Below, in pieces: positions 14,361 through 21,851 of a stretch of 64,000 bases of DNA. The stretch covers positions 1 to 64,000 of the forward strand of contig CANMQP010000016.1 in assembly GCA_947500035.1 (NCBI GenBank), given 5' to 3'. Each line of letters starts with the position of its first letter. Position 1 is the first letter of the stretch. Position numbers and translations under genes: made by a program. The DNA comes from an uncultured Kiloniellaceae bacterium (GTDB lineage Bacteria > Pseudomonadota > Alphaproteobacteria > Kiloniellales > Kiloniellaceae). The notes under the pieces are model-generated. The model was not told the origin of the DNA. It worked only from the letters and a program-made list of their open reading frames with translations, and searched no databases.

Positions 14361-15230
14361 TCACCCCGCAACAGCCTTAGCATAGATTTCGGGATTTTCT
14401 TCTGCGGCCTTGGCGTAAGCGTCGTAGTAATCCATCCCCGGAAAGGCGGCCTGTACATCTCGTGCAAGAGTTTCCAGCTTGCTTGTGGCGGCGGCCTTGC
14501 TGATCTGCGTCTCAGTCTTCTGCATCCCGTTGGCTGCTGTATGCTGTTGTTCAGCCAAACGCGCAGCAGAGCAGTATTCCCTCGCTTCCGGGGTGTTGTT
14601 CCAGCTAAGGCGTTTGACGGTATCGACGTAGGTCTCACCTTCGCGTTGATACTTCTTGGCGATCTGCTCCATAAGGGCAGCGGCGTTGCTGTGACTTTTG
14701 TGGAGTTCATGGGAAATTTTGGTCATGCCGTTTCCTTTTTCTGCTTGGCTTTCGGGGGCTGCCTGGTCATTGCGTGTTCCGCTTAGCTGGCCCACACGGG
14801 ATTGGGCCTGAAGGTTGGCGCTTGCTTGTTGTTTGCGTCGGGCTTCTTGTTCGCGATTGAATTCTTGAACGTTCATCGACATCGCAGCTGCTTCATGTGT
14901 ATGGCCGCTGACAGCGCCAATCATGATGCCGTTACGGGTCAATACCCATGGGTGGGTGTGGCCATCCTCTGCTGGTGTTGAGATGCCTTCGCCTTGGTTA
15001 TCGTTGATGGTCTGATTGCCGACTTGGCGTGTCGAATCTCTGGTCTTGTCGTCCATGAGAAGCAGGTGGGTGTGACCGTCCGTCTCAGTCGTAAGCACGG
15101 CCTGCTTCTTGAAGGATTCCGGGGTTGCGTTGTTTTTCATGATTGCGATCAACGCGTCTTCTTGAGCTGGCTTATCGACGGTTGATATCTCATTGATCCT
15201 AAGCTTTCTGATTATCCGTTTTTTGCTCAT
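14361..15230 (-). CDS. Phage-type protein with prohead-protease-like N-terminus and three GHTH motifs
   Basis: A 289-aa protein, last gene of a five-gene leftward operon. The N-terminus RKLRINEISTVDKPAQ (about residues 8-23) is characteristic of phage prohead-protease/XkdF-like proteins, in which a similar leader precedes the main domain. Three GHTH motifs follow at residues 52-55, 90-93 and 109-112, each in a strand-like context (DGHTHLLLMD, DGHTHPWVL, SGHTHEAA); such repeated His motifs may bind metal. The C-terminal half is Gln/Ala-rich and helical. No protease catalytic residues can be identified, so it is probably structural or a capsid-interacting protein. Its start overlaps the stop of the upstream gene by one base. 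Confidence 0.6.
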   Translation of the reverse strand: MSKKRIIRKLRINEISTVDKPAQEDALIAIMKNNATPESFKKQAVLTTETDGHTHLLLMDDKTRDSTRQVGNQTINDNQGEGISTPAEDGHTHPWVLTRNGIMIGAVSGHTHEAAAMSMNVQEFNREQEARRKQQASANLQAQSRVGQLSGTRNDQAAPESQAEKGNGMTKISHELHKSHSNAAALMEQIAKKYQREGETYVDTVKRLSWNNTPEAREYCSAARLAEQQHTAANGMQKTETQISKAAATSKLETLARDVQAAFPGMDYYDAYAKAAEENPEIYAKAVAG

Positions 15231-15817
15231 CAGCTTGCCTCTTCCATGGGCTGTTTAGCCGCTGAGTCCATGGCTTCAGAAAGCGAACGGGTCTTGTTTG
15301 TTCGATTGCTCTGGAGTGGCTGGACGTTCAGCATTTTTGCCAGCCCAGGAATGTGAAACCAAAGCGCACCCCGGAGATAAAAACGGACTTTGGTTTGTGT
15401 GTTGCCGTGAAGCGGGTCCAGCTTGGTGACCTCCAGGGTCGCGGCTTCCAATTCACTGAAGGCCGTCGCCATATCGGCCATTTTGGTGTCGAGAATCTTC
15501 GCTTTGGTTAGTTGGAGCTTCCGCAGTCTTTCAAGCTCAGCCGCGCGCTGCGCTGCTTCTGCTTCGCGCTTCTTTTGTGATTCCAGTTCGACTTGCCCTT
15601 CAAGGTGGGGGATCAACGCTTCGAGGTCGTTTATCTCATCCCAAAGCCGTGCGACCTCGGCCTTGTTGCTGCGAAGTTTGTCGGTCTCCCCGGCATCCAG
15701 ATAAACCGGGGTGAGGCCTTGGAGTTTCTGCAATTCGGCCTGCTTATCTGCTAATTCAGTTTTGCGCTTTGCCAGACGTTCGGCGGCAGAATCTGATTTT
15801 TCCCTCTTGAATAGCAT
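15230..15817 (-). CDS. Coiled-coil hypothetical protein
   Basis: A 195-aa protein of unknown function. Residues ~10-105 are highly charged and heptad-like (Leu/Ala/Glu/Lys/Arg-rich), predicting a long coiled coil. The C-terminal ~70 residues (KVRFYLRGALWFHIPGLAKML) look globular. It lies within the leftward operon between a 49-aa gene and the phage-type GHTH protein, so a scaffold or morphogenesis role is a guess. The stop shares a base with the start of the next gene. Confidence 0.6.
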   Translation of the reverse strand: MLFKREKSDSAAERLAKRKTELADKQAELQKLQGLTPVYLDAGETDKLRSNKAEVARLWDEINDLEALIPHLEGQVELESQKKREAEAAQRAAELERLRKLQLTKAKILDTKMADMATAFSELEAATLEVTKLDPLHGNTQTKVRFYLRGALWFHIPGLAKMLNVQPLQSNRTNKTRSLSEAMDSAAKQPMEEAS

Positions 15818-15967
15818 TTACTCGTCCTTTCTTTCTTTTGAGTCTTTCGACTGTTTCGCCTCTGACTGATCGCTGTCATCGGTCGATAAATCTTGGCCGG
15901 TCTTTTCGGTGCTTTTCATGAGCCTTTTGATTTCTCGATCGACCTCAAGAATGGGTGTCGCTCTCAT
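15818..15967 (-). CDS. 49-aa acidic/basic hypothetical protein
   Basis: A short ORF beginning MRATPILEVDREIK and ending in a highly charged low-complexity tail (KQSKDSKERKDE). The ATG at 15967 overlaps the upstream stop by 4 bp (ATGA), and GGGAGAGAGAG lies upstream, so translational coupling supports it as real. A longer in-frame version starting at 16024 would overlap the neighbour extensively and is less likely. No function recognised. Confidence 0.5.
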   Translation of the reverse strand: MRATPILEVDREIKRLMKSTEKTGQDLSTDDSDQSEAKQSKDSKERKDE

Positions 15968-16473
15968 ATGCACGCGCTCTCTCTCCCGCTCTCCTGGCAG
16001 CCGTAGTGTTGCCGATAGAGCCAAAGGTTGTGCTGTATCGACATCGAATACCGATTGTCGGCAGCGGCTCGCTCCTTCGAAGCGTCGTCTGCGATGATTA
16101 CGTTATTTGCAGGTTGAACACCCCCGGACGATGCCCGGTAGACGTAGAGGGCCTTTAAAACATCGACTCTGTCGCTCTTGATGAAGAACGCTCCGCAATC
16201 GGCGTCACTGATATGATGGAAGTACTTCATTGCAGTGTTTCGCAAGCAGCCGTGCAGAGCGAGAAACACGTCAACGTCGAGGTTGGTGGCCTTTGCTATC
16301 TTGAAGAGATCAGCGACCCTGTAGACTTTGCATTGCCATTGCTCATTCAGTTCAACGGCAATCCAAAAAGTCTTCTCATCGATTTGGCTGCAACAGAGTC
16401 CAGCTACCTCCTGATCGATAGGACCCATCAGCAGTTTCTCGATAACGCTTCTGTCTATGTCGGTAATCAACAC
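15964..16473 (-). CDS. Hypothetical protein of the leftward phage-like operon
   Basis: A 169-aa protein I cannot assign. It has a mixed alpha/beta composition with several Cys residues (CCSQ, WQCKVY, HGCLRN, DCGAFF) not arranged as an obvious zinc ribbon, no membrane segment and no signal peptide. Its start overlaps the end of the upstream gene by 7 bp and its stop overlaps the downstream start by 4 bp, which supports coupled expression. Confidence 0.6.
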   Translation of the reverse strand: MLITDIDRSVIEKLLMGPIDQEVAGLCCSQIDEKTFWIAVELNEQWQCKVYRVADLFKIAKATNLDVDVFLALHGCLRNTAMKYFHHISDADCGAFFIKSDRVDVLKALYVYRASSGGVQPANNVIIADDASKERAAADNRYSMSIQHNLWLYRQHYGCQESGRESACI

Positions 16474-16820
16474 TCGCCTATGTCCTTCAAGAAATTCGAG
16501 GCCACGTCCTTCAAGTCTTTTCCTTCTTTCGCCAGCCTCTTCAGCGCGCGCATTTTGCCGGGGTTAGGTCTCGTCGTGATTTGGACTCCTGCGCCTGGAC
16601 AAGCGTCTTCCAGAAGCCCACTTGCGGCGTCTGCAACGATGTCGCTGACGGCGTTGGATAGATGAAAGTTGTCCGGTTCATCTGTGCTCACCTGCTTCAA
16701 TAGGAGCAAACCGGAGATGAACTGACTCAAAAGCTCATCGTCGATTAAGTCTTGCTGACTGACTTTCGGTGCCGGATGTCTGTCGCAGTGAACGCGACTC
16801 AGATTGTTTCTCTGCAACAT
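16467..16820 (-). CDS. Hypothetical protein, first gene of the leftward operon
   Basis: A 117-aa protein using the ATG at 16820 (a TTG at 16847 would add nine residues). It is mostly helical: LIDDELLSQFISGLLLLKQV, then SDIVADAASGLLEDACPG, then a Lys-rich C-terminus. No recognised domain. It heads the operon that ends with the GHTH protein, so its upstream region (16821 onward) should contain the operon promoter. Confidence 0.55.
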   Translation of the reverse strand: MLQRNNLSRVHCDRHPAPKVSQQDLIDDELLSQFISGLLLLKQVSTDEPDNFHLSNAVSDIVADAASGLLEDACPGAGVQITTRPNPGKMRALKRLAKEGKDLKDVASNFLKDIGEC

Positions 16821-16987
16821 TCTTCGCTCAAGTAAATAACTGGCCAATAAAAAAATTGTAAACCAAATAACTTGTATCTAAAAAACTAATTGATAAGGAA
16901 GTTGAGGAAACTAAAGAAAAAAGTTTTTATACCGCGCGTTTTATTGGTTTTTTGGAGTTGAATATAGAAAGCTTGACTGAAAAAAAG

Positions 16988-17027
16988 AGAAAGCCCGCCA
17001 AGAGCGTGCAGGCTCGGCGGGCTTTCT
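16988..17027. terminator. Strong hairpin, terminator-like
   Basis: AGAAAGCCCGCC (16988-16999) pairs perfectly with GGCGGGCTTTCT (17016-17027) around a 16-nt loop. An A-rich tract precedes it and T-containing sequence follows, so it could terminate transcripts in either direction. No annotated gene ends immediately next to it, which suggests termination of an unannotated short RNA. Confidence 0.55.
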
Positions 17028-17147
17028 GCTGAAATCATTTAGGTGTCGGCTTGGCCAGCGTTTACTTGAGTGACTTCAGGGATTGAATATATTTCTCGCG
17101 TTTTCGGCGAGCAATATAGAAGGCGAGTTTTTCAGCTTATAAAAAGT

Positions 17148-17188
17148 AACAGCCCCGGAGATGACTGAAGCATCAATCCGGGGCTGTT
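17148..17188. terminator. Second strong hairpin, terminator-like
   Basis: AACAGCCCCGGA (17148-17159) pairs perfectly with TCCGGGGCTGTT (17177-17188) around a 17-nt loop. It lies about 120 bp from the first hairpin, with AT-rich flanks. No neighbouring gene ends here. Confidence 0.5.
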
Positions 17189-17463
17189 GGACTTCAGAGA
17201 GTCGAAAATTGCACTGATCGATAGCCTGAAGATGGAATTTTATAACAACTTTTGCAAGATGTAACAATAATAAATTTATGCCTTTAGTTGTAAAAATCAT
17301 GGTTTACAAATTGACTGGAGTTGTTTTACGGTAACCACGCACTGAGATTTAGCCTATCTACAATATAAATTATTGAATTGGGCTATCTAAGTGTCCTCGC
17401 CGGGAGCTATCCCGCAGCGCGTCCTGCGCATTTGAAACTGCCTGAAACGGATGAAACGGAAGC

Positions 17464-17489
17464 GACCGGAATCCTCTTCGATTCCGGTC
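17464..17489 (+). promoter_or_regulatory. Compact hairpin upstream of the primase gene
   Basis: GACCGGAATC (17464-17473) and GATTCCGGTC (17480-17489) form a perfect 10-bp stem with a 6-nt loop, 66 bp before the primase start. No T-run follows, so it is more likely an operator or a structured 5' UTR element than a terminator. Confidence 0.45.
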
Positions 17490-17555
17490 TTAGTCCAACT
17501 TCGTGAGCGGCTTCTCCAGGAGGATTGGGAGGCTACTCGATTCAGGAGTGTGAAA

Positions 17556-20051
17556 ATGCCAATACAGGAAAATGGCAATAAATCAATTGTATCAAAGAGT
17601 TATGGGCGTAGCAATCAAAACAAGTTATCCCCAAAAGAAGCTATTGCTGCCGTCAAGGAATATCGTCAACGAGGTTGGCGAGCATTTCCACTACCTGTAG
17701 GCCAGAAGAAACCAGACCACGAAAAGGGCTGGCAAAAAGCTGCAGAAGTAGTTACCGACGATAATCTTGAACAGCAGTGGGCAAACGGTGAAAATGTCGG
17801 TGTCATTCTCGATGCACCAATCGTGGACATCGACCTAGATTGTCAAGAAGCGGTTGACGTTGCGCCGTACTTCCTTCCGCCGACTCCATTCAAGTTTGGT
17901 CGAGGCGGCAACTTTACCCACTGGGTGTACGAATGCACCGAGGCTGAGTCTGATACATTCATCGACGCAATTGAGCGTCAAAAGCGACGAGACGGTGACG
18001 ATCAAGCCAAGGATATGATTGTTGAGGTTCGTCACCAGAACGGCTACTCAATGTTTCCTCCGTCAGTGCACCCGTCTGGTCACCAACTGAAGTTCGCCCC
18101 AAATTCAGGGTGGCCAGAAGCGGTTGCGTTCAAGGACCTCTACAGGCGTGTGGAGGTTATTGCTGCAGTGGCACTCATGGTTCGGTATTGGCCGGGTCCA
18201 GGGGCGCGAAACGAAGCTACGCTTGCTCTTTGTGGCGGTCTGGTACGTGCAGAGCGTGAAGACCGAATTAACTCAAGAGCAGTCGATGAAATTGTCAAAG
18301 CGATTGTTGAGTGTGGCGGCAATAGCGATCCCGTAAGCGATTTCAAGGCCGTAGAACGCACGCGTGATACCTTTTCTAAGATCGATGGCGGCAACGACAA
18401 AAAGAAGGTCAAGGGCTGGGCCAGCTTAGCTAAAATCCTTGGGGCCAATGGTGATTATATCATCAAGCAGTTTTGTGAGTGGTTGCGAATTGCGCCGGCC
18501 AAGCCCAAGAGCGCTCCTATAGGCCTTTTGAGCGCGCCTTTTGCGGACAAGATCAAACAGGGCATGAATAACAACAAAGTCGAGCCTCATAAGAATGCCT
18601 GGAACGTGCATGTGATTTTGCAAGAGGACGAAAATTTAAGGGACAGAGATGGTAATCTCGTTTTCTTCCTCGATGAGCGAACCCATGAATTCATGGTAAG
18701 AGAGAATGTCTGGGAAAGGTTGCTCGATTCCCCTGACAATATGCAGCGAACCTATCCGCGTCGCATTGAGGACGCCGATTATGTCCGTCTTTCCAGTTAT
18801 ATTGTGAAGCAGTGGGACTGGAATATCAGCATTCAACTGGCCGAAAACGGCATCAAAATGCTAGCGCAGGAATACCCCCGGAATCTCTTAAGAGAAGAAA
18901 TGCTGAGCTGGCGGACTTCGGACCGGGGCTTGCTGGAGCAATTCATGGGGGAGGGTGAAGGTGCCATCGTGCAGGTCGTCCGCCGGGATAACCTGACAGA
19001 AGATGAGTTCAAAGCCTATTGCTGGGCCGTTACGAAGCTGATTTTCCTAGGTGGCGCTAAGCGTACTCTGCAGCCGGGAGCGTTGATGGACAACGTTCCG
19101 ATTTTTGAAGGCAAGCAGGGTATCGGCAAAACGAAGCTTTGCCGGATAATCGGCCTGGGGAACGAAGCAGACGAGGACGACGCGGGCTACTTCACGACCT
19201 TTGAGGGGAACCTTGGAAACCTCAAGAAAGACGATCAGCAGAAAATTGTCGGCAAGCTCATTATTGAGCTTAGCGAATTGGAGACAATGGGCCGCAGCAG
19301 TGTGAACCACTTCAAGGCTTTTGTGAGCGCCACCTCGATGAATTTCAGGCCGCCCTATGGTCGTGAAACAATCAAATACAAAAAGACGTGGGTTTGCATC
19401 GGCACGACTAACTCAGACGGGTATCTGCAAGATACGACAGGTAACCGCCGCATGTGGCCTATCGAGATTAAGCGTATCGATATTGAGCGCATAAAAGCGG
19501 CTGTTAAAGGTATGTGGGGCGAGGCCGTTGATAGGTGTCTTGCCGGCGAGCAGCATTGGCCAACTGATGCGGAAAGGCAGCTTGGTGTTGTCGAGCAGCT
19601 TGCCAGACAGGATGCAGGAAGCTTTGTAGGGACGCTGGAGGCGTATCTTGATCGTCACGAGGGTTTCATACCAACCGACATGTGTAGGCATCTGCTGGGC
19701 ATAGAAGCCAGTCGGACAGACGCTAAAGTCGGAGGCGAAATGAGAAAGGCCATGATTAGCCTGGGGTGGAAAGGCGCCAGGCGGACTGTCTTTGGGATGA
19801 AACCAAACGGTTTCGTGAAGAGGATAGATCTTCCTCAAGATACCCCGGTTAATCAAGTGCCTCTGCTCGGTGTACAGAGGACCAGAGACACACAAGGAAA
19901 TGTGCATTGCACGGTGGTGTCAGTTCGGGACGACTTGCACTACAGACAGCTTGTAACCGGCGATGACAGTGCTGGCAGAGGTGGGTTGATCGACGGTGAT
20001 GAGAGCGGGTTATCTGGGTCTTCTGATGGTGATGATAAAATACCGTTTTAG
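17556..20051 (+). CDS. Primase-polymerase fused to VirE-type superfamily 3-like helicase
   Basis: An 831-aa replication protein. Residues ~25-190 form an archaeo-eukaryotic primase-type prim-pol domain with the metal-binding IVDIDLDC motif (about residues 89-96) and FGRGGNFTHWVYE. The C-terminal half is a virulence-associated-E-like ATPase with Walker A EGKQGIGKTK (about 518-526), Walker B LIIELSELE (about 567) and the downstream CIGTTNSDGYLQDTTGNRR motif. It would prime and unwind the excised element, as primase-helicases do in P4-like satellites. The ATG at 17556 follows AGGAG at ideal distance; an upstream frame lacks support. Repeats directly downstream (20122-20235) are candidate origin iterons. 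A Gly/Asp/Ser-rich tail ends in DDKIPF. Confidence 0.9.
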   Translation: MPIQENGNKSIVSKSYGRSNQNKLSPKEAIAAVKEYRQRGWRAFPLPVGQKKPDHEKGWQKAAEVVTDDNLEQQWANGENVGVILDAPIVDIDLDCQEAVDVAPYFLPPTPFKFGRGGNFTHWVYECTEAESDTFIDAIERQKRRDGDDQAKDMIVEVRHQNGYSMFPPSVHPSGHQLKFAPNSGWPEAVAFKDLYRRVEVIAAVALMVRYWPGPGARNEATLALCGGLVRAEREDRINSRAVDEIVKAIVECGGNSDPVSDFKAVERTRDTFSKIDGGNDKKKVKGWASLAKILGANGDYIIKQFCEWLRIAPAKPKSAPIGLLSAPFADKIKQGMNNNKVEPHKNAWNVHVILQEDENLRDRDGNLVFFLDERTHEFMVRENVWERLLDSPDNMQRTYPRRIEDADYVRLSSYIVKQWDWNISIQLAENGIKMLAQEYPRNLLREEMLSWRTSDRGLLEQFMGEGEGAIVQVVRRDNLTEDEFKAYCWAVTKLIFLGGAKRTLQPGALMDNVPIFEGKQGIGKTKLCRIIGLGNEADEDDAGYFTTFEGNLGNLKKDDQQKIVGKLIIELSELETMGRSSVNHFKAFVSATSMNFRPPYGRETIKYKKTWVCIGTTNSDGYLQDTTGNRRMWPIEIKRIDIERIKAAVKGMWGEAVDRCLAGEQHWPTDAERQLGVVEQLARQDAGSFVGTLEAYLDRHEGFIPTDMCRHLLGIEASRTDAKVGGEMRKAMISLGWKGARRTVFGMKPNGFVKRIDLPQDTPVNQVPLLGVQRTRDTQGNVHCTVVSVRDDLHYRQLVTGDDSAGRGGLIDGDESGLSGSSDGDDKIPF

Positions 20052-20495
20052 GAGGCTGAAAGTGGCTTGTCTAATCAGGACCGAGCTTAGTCCGAAACAG
20101 ACCGGAAGGGCTAAGTAGCTTGGACTAAGGGACCAAGCATCGGACCAAGTGGTCTGTGTTGCTTGGTCCCCCCTAAGACGTTGTTGTACCAGGGTTATAT
20201 TGCCTTACCTTCTATAAGGACTAAGGGACCAAGCAATTGTTGTAAAATATTGTATATGTAAAAATGGACCTAAAACGGGGGTATTTGGGCGCATAATTGT
20301 ACCCTGACGCAGCAATATACAAACTTTACAAAACGTGTTTTTGGTCGGTCCTCCAGTCCAGGACAATGTTATCCCCCGGAAATAGCTGGCGCTTGAGACA
20401 TTCGAAAATGGGCAGAAAATTCTGACTTAGCCTCAACGCTTACACACTTCTCGCGCGCGAGTTGCTGTCTTCTTTCAACTGTTATACAATTACAA
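20052..20495. other. Non-coding region with iteron-like repeats, candidate replication origin
   Basis: 444 bp between the primase and the TerS-like gene. GGACTAAGGGACCAAGCA occurs twice exactly (20122-20139 and 20218-20235). An inverted variant TGCTTGGTCCCCCCTAAG lies between them at 20160-20177, and a shorter GGACCAAG at 20142-20149. AT-rich DNA follows (20236-20270). Repeats plus an AT-rich stretch next to a primase-helicase gene are typical of an origin. A terminator or pac-like site is the alternative. Confidence 0.55.
20122..20235. repeat. Direct and inverted 18-bp iteron-like repeats
   Basis: Two perfect 18-bp direct copies lie at 20122-20139 and 20218-20235, with an inverted near-copy at 20160-20177. 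All contain the core GGACCAAGCA. Confidence 0.7.
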
Positions 20496-21080
20496 ATGAC
20501 TAAGGAAGCAGAAACCTATGAGGGCACTGTCCCCACCTTCATGCCGCATTCGCTCAAGCAGCAAAAAAAGTCGGACACACCCTTCACCCCGGACAGGCAG
20601 CAGATCTTCCTCGACACCTTAGAGGAGGTAGGCGACGTAAAGCTTGCGGCCAATGCGGCCGGCATCACGGCACGAACAGCCTACAACTGCGGGCAACGCC
20701 ACCCTGAATTCCACCGACTCATGGAGGAAGCTTATAGGGAGTTTCAGAGCAGATTGGAGACCCTGGCGACTCAGCGCAGTAAGATCAGTGACCGAATTTT
20801 CGAGCTTCAGTTAAAGCGGCATATCCCGGAGTACAGCGAGAAGATCCGCATCGAGAAGACCACGACCCATCTCATGTTCAACGGCAACATGTTCAGCCTC
20901 AAGAAGATGACTCAGGAGCAGCTGGCAGCCTTGGCAGTGGTATTAGGCGATAAAGCCCCGGAAGAGGCCCTGGAAGCGCAGCAGACGCTTATGGGAGGTT
21001 CTGCCGGGGGTATCGACGTCAAAAGCCTTGATCACGATCAGCGCGCCGCGCTCCGGCTTCTTCTTAATCAGCCCGAATAA
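20496..21080 (+). CDS. Terminase-small-subunit-like protein
   Basis: A 194-aa protein. Residues ~30-80 contain a helix-turn-helix like that of phage small terminases: FLDTLEEVGDVKLAANAAGI followed by TARTAYNCGQRHPEFHRLMEEA. The rest is helical with a Leu-rich C-terminus. In satellites a dedicated TerS redirects the helper phage packaging machinery to satellite DNA; that role is inferred from the fold and context. No large terminase is present in the window. There is no convincing Shine-Dalgarno before the ATG at 20496. Confidence 0.65.
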   Translation: MTKEAETYEGTVPTFMPHSLKQQKKSDTPFTPDRQQIFLDTLEEVGDVKLAANAAGITARTAYNCGQRHPEFHRLMEEAYREFQSRLETLATQRSKISDRIFELQLKRHIPEYSEKIRIEKTTTHLMFNGNMFSLKKMTQEQLAALAVVLGDKAPEEALEAQQTLMGGSAGGIDVKSLDHDQRAALRLLLNQPE

Positions 21081-21087
21081 CGGAATT

Positions 21088-21108
21088 TGTTACCTTAAAC
21101 TGTTACCT
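21088..21108. repeat. Internal integrase-arm-like repeat pair
   Basis: TGTTACCT at 21088-21095 and again at 21101-21108, matching the pairs near the two ends of the island. It is followed by sequence resembling the right end (TGTTACCTTG, then a GTAACCCCGGC-like segment). Confidence 0.5.
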
Positions 21109-21163
21109 TGAAGCAAGCCGCAAAGGCGTAACCCCGGCAGACTAACGCTTCGAGGCAGCAAGA

Positions 21164-21186
21164 TTCCCTGATTGTATATCAGGGGA
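21164..21186. repeat. Anticodon-stem-like hairpin, possible relic attachment core
   Basis: CCCTGAT-TGTAT-ATCAGGG (21166-21184) is a perfect 7-bp stem with a 5-nt loop. It resembles the CCCTGATTACAAATCAGG anticodon stem-loop of tRNA-Thr within the attachment repeat. Together with the arm-like repeats just upstream it could be a degenerate internal att site. A simple regulatory hairpin is the alternative. Confidence 0.4.
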
Positions 21187-21281
21187 AGGGCAATCCGCTT
21201 CCAATGCCCTCCGCGTTGCTGGTCTGCCAGTGAAAGCGATACAATGGCCTTCGCATCAACACGCACGGCAGCGTTTCGATC

Positions 21282-21617
21282 ATGACCGGTTACAAGACCA
21301 TCTCAACACGCCAGTTGCTTGATCTCCGAGAGGGCGTGCAAAAGCTGCGCGTGACCGCGCAACGAGAGTTGGGCTTGTTGAGTACTGCCCTTCAAGACCC
21401 GCCTGCAGACACGGAAGCGCGAGAGTTTATGATGCGAACGCGTGCTGGCTTACAGGATCTTGAAAAGCAAATTCGCTCCATCAGCGGAGAGGTCGATACG
21501 CTCGTGCAAAAGCCTCCGATCAGAAACCCTCGCATGCTCTCTGTTGTCGGTGGTCGGGAGGCAGAAACTGAGTTCGATATTGATCCGACGACCGGTCAAC
21601 TGGTGGAGTCGAATTAA
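21282..21617 (+). CDS. Hypothetical helical protein
   Basis: A 111-aa protein with no recognised domain. Residues ~8-80 are helical and charged (STRQLLDLREGVQKLRVTAQ), suggesting a coiled coil. The C-terminus is Asp/Glu-rich and polar. No clear ribosome-binding site precedes the ATG, so support is the ORF length and neighbouring spacing only. Confidence 0.45.
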   Translation: MTGYKTISTRQLLDLREGVQKLRVTAQRELGLLSTALQDPPADTEAREFMMRTRAGLQDLEKQIRSISGEVDTLVQKPPIRNPRMLSVVGGREAETEFDIDPTTGQLVESN

Positions 21618-21851
21618 CGGTCCAGGGCCCAGCTACAGCCGCCGTCTGTCTCGCGGGGTATGAACTGACACGTAGTGGGCGGTGCTAACTTGCTAGTAGC
21701 GCCCGCTGCTAAGCTCAAAGCGGGCATTAGCCAACCAGCGGTCACGTGCATTCAACAAATAAGATTTGGGAAAGCTTGATTGCAATTTGTTGAAATTTGA
21801 TCGTCATCTCTCCACTTTGAACCGAAGTGTATCTTTAGAAATTTAGAGCAG

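Larger units (their letters stand above)
16821..17555. other. Long AT-rich non-coding region with three perfect hairpins
   Basis: A 735-bp spacer between the leftward phage-like operon and the rightward primase. No convincing ORF is visible. It contains two terminator-like hairpins (16988-17027 and 17148-17188) with similar architecture, 12-bp stems and 16-17-nt loops, and a third compact hairpin close to the primase (17464-17489). It may hold divergent promoters, one or two small RNAs, or replication-control elements. Confidence 0.55.
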
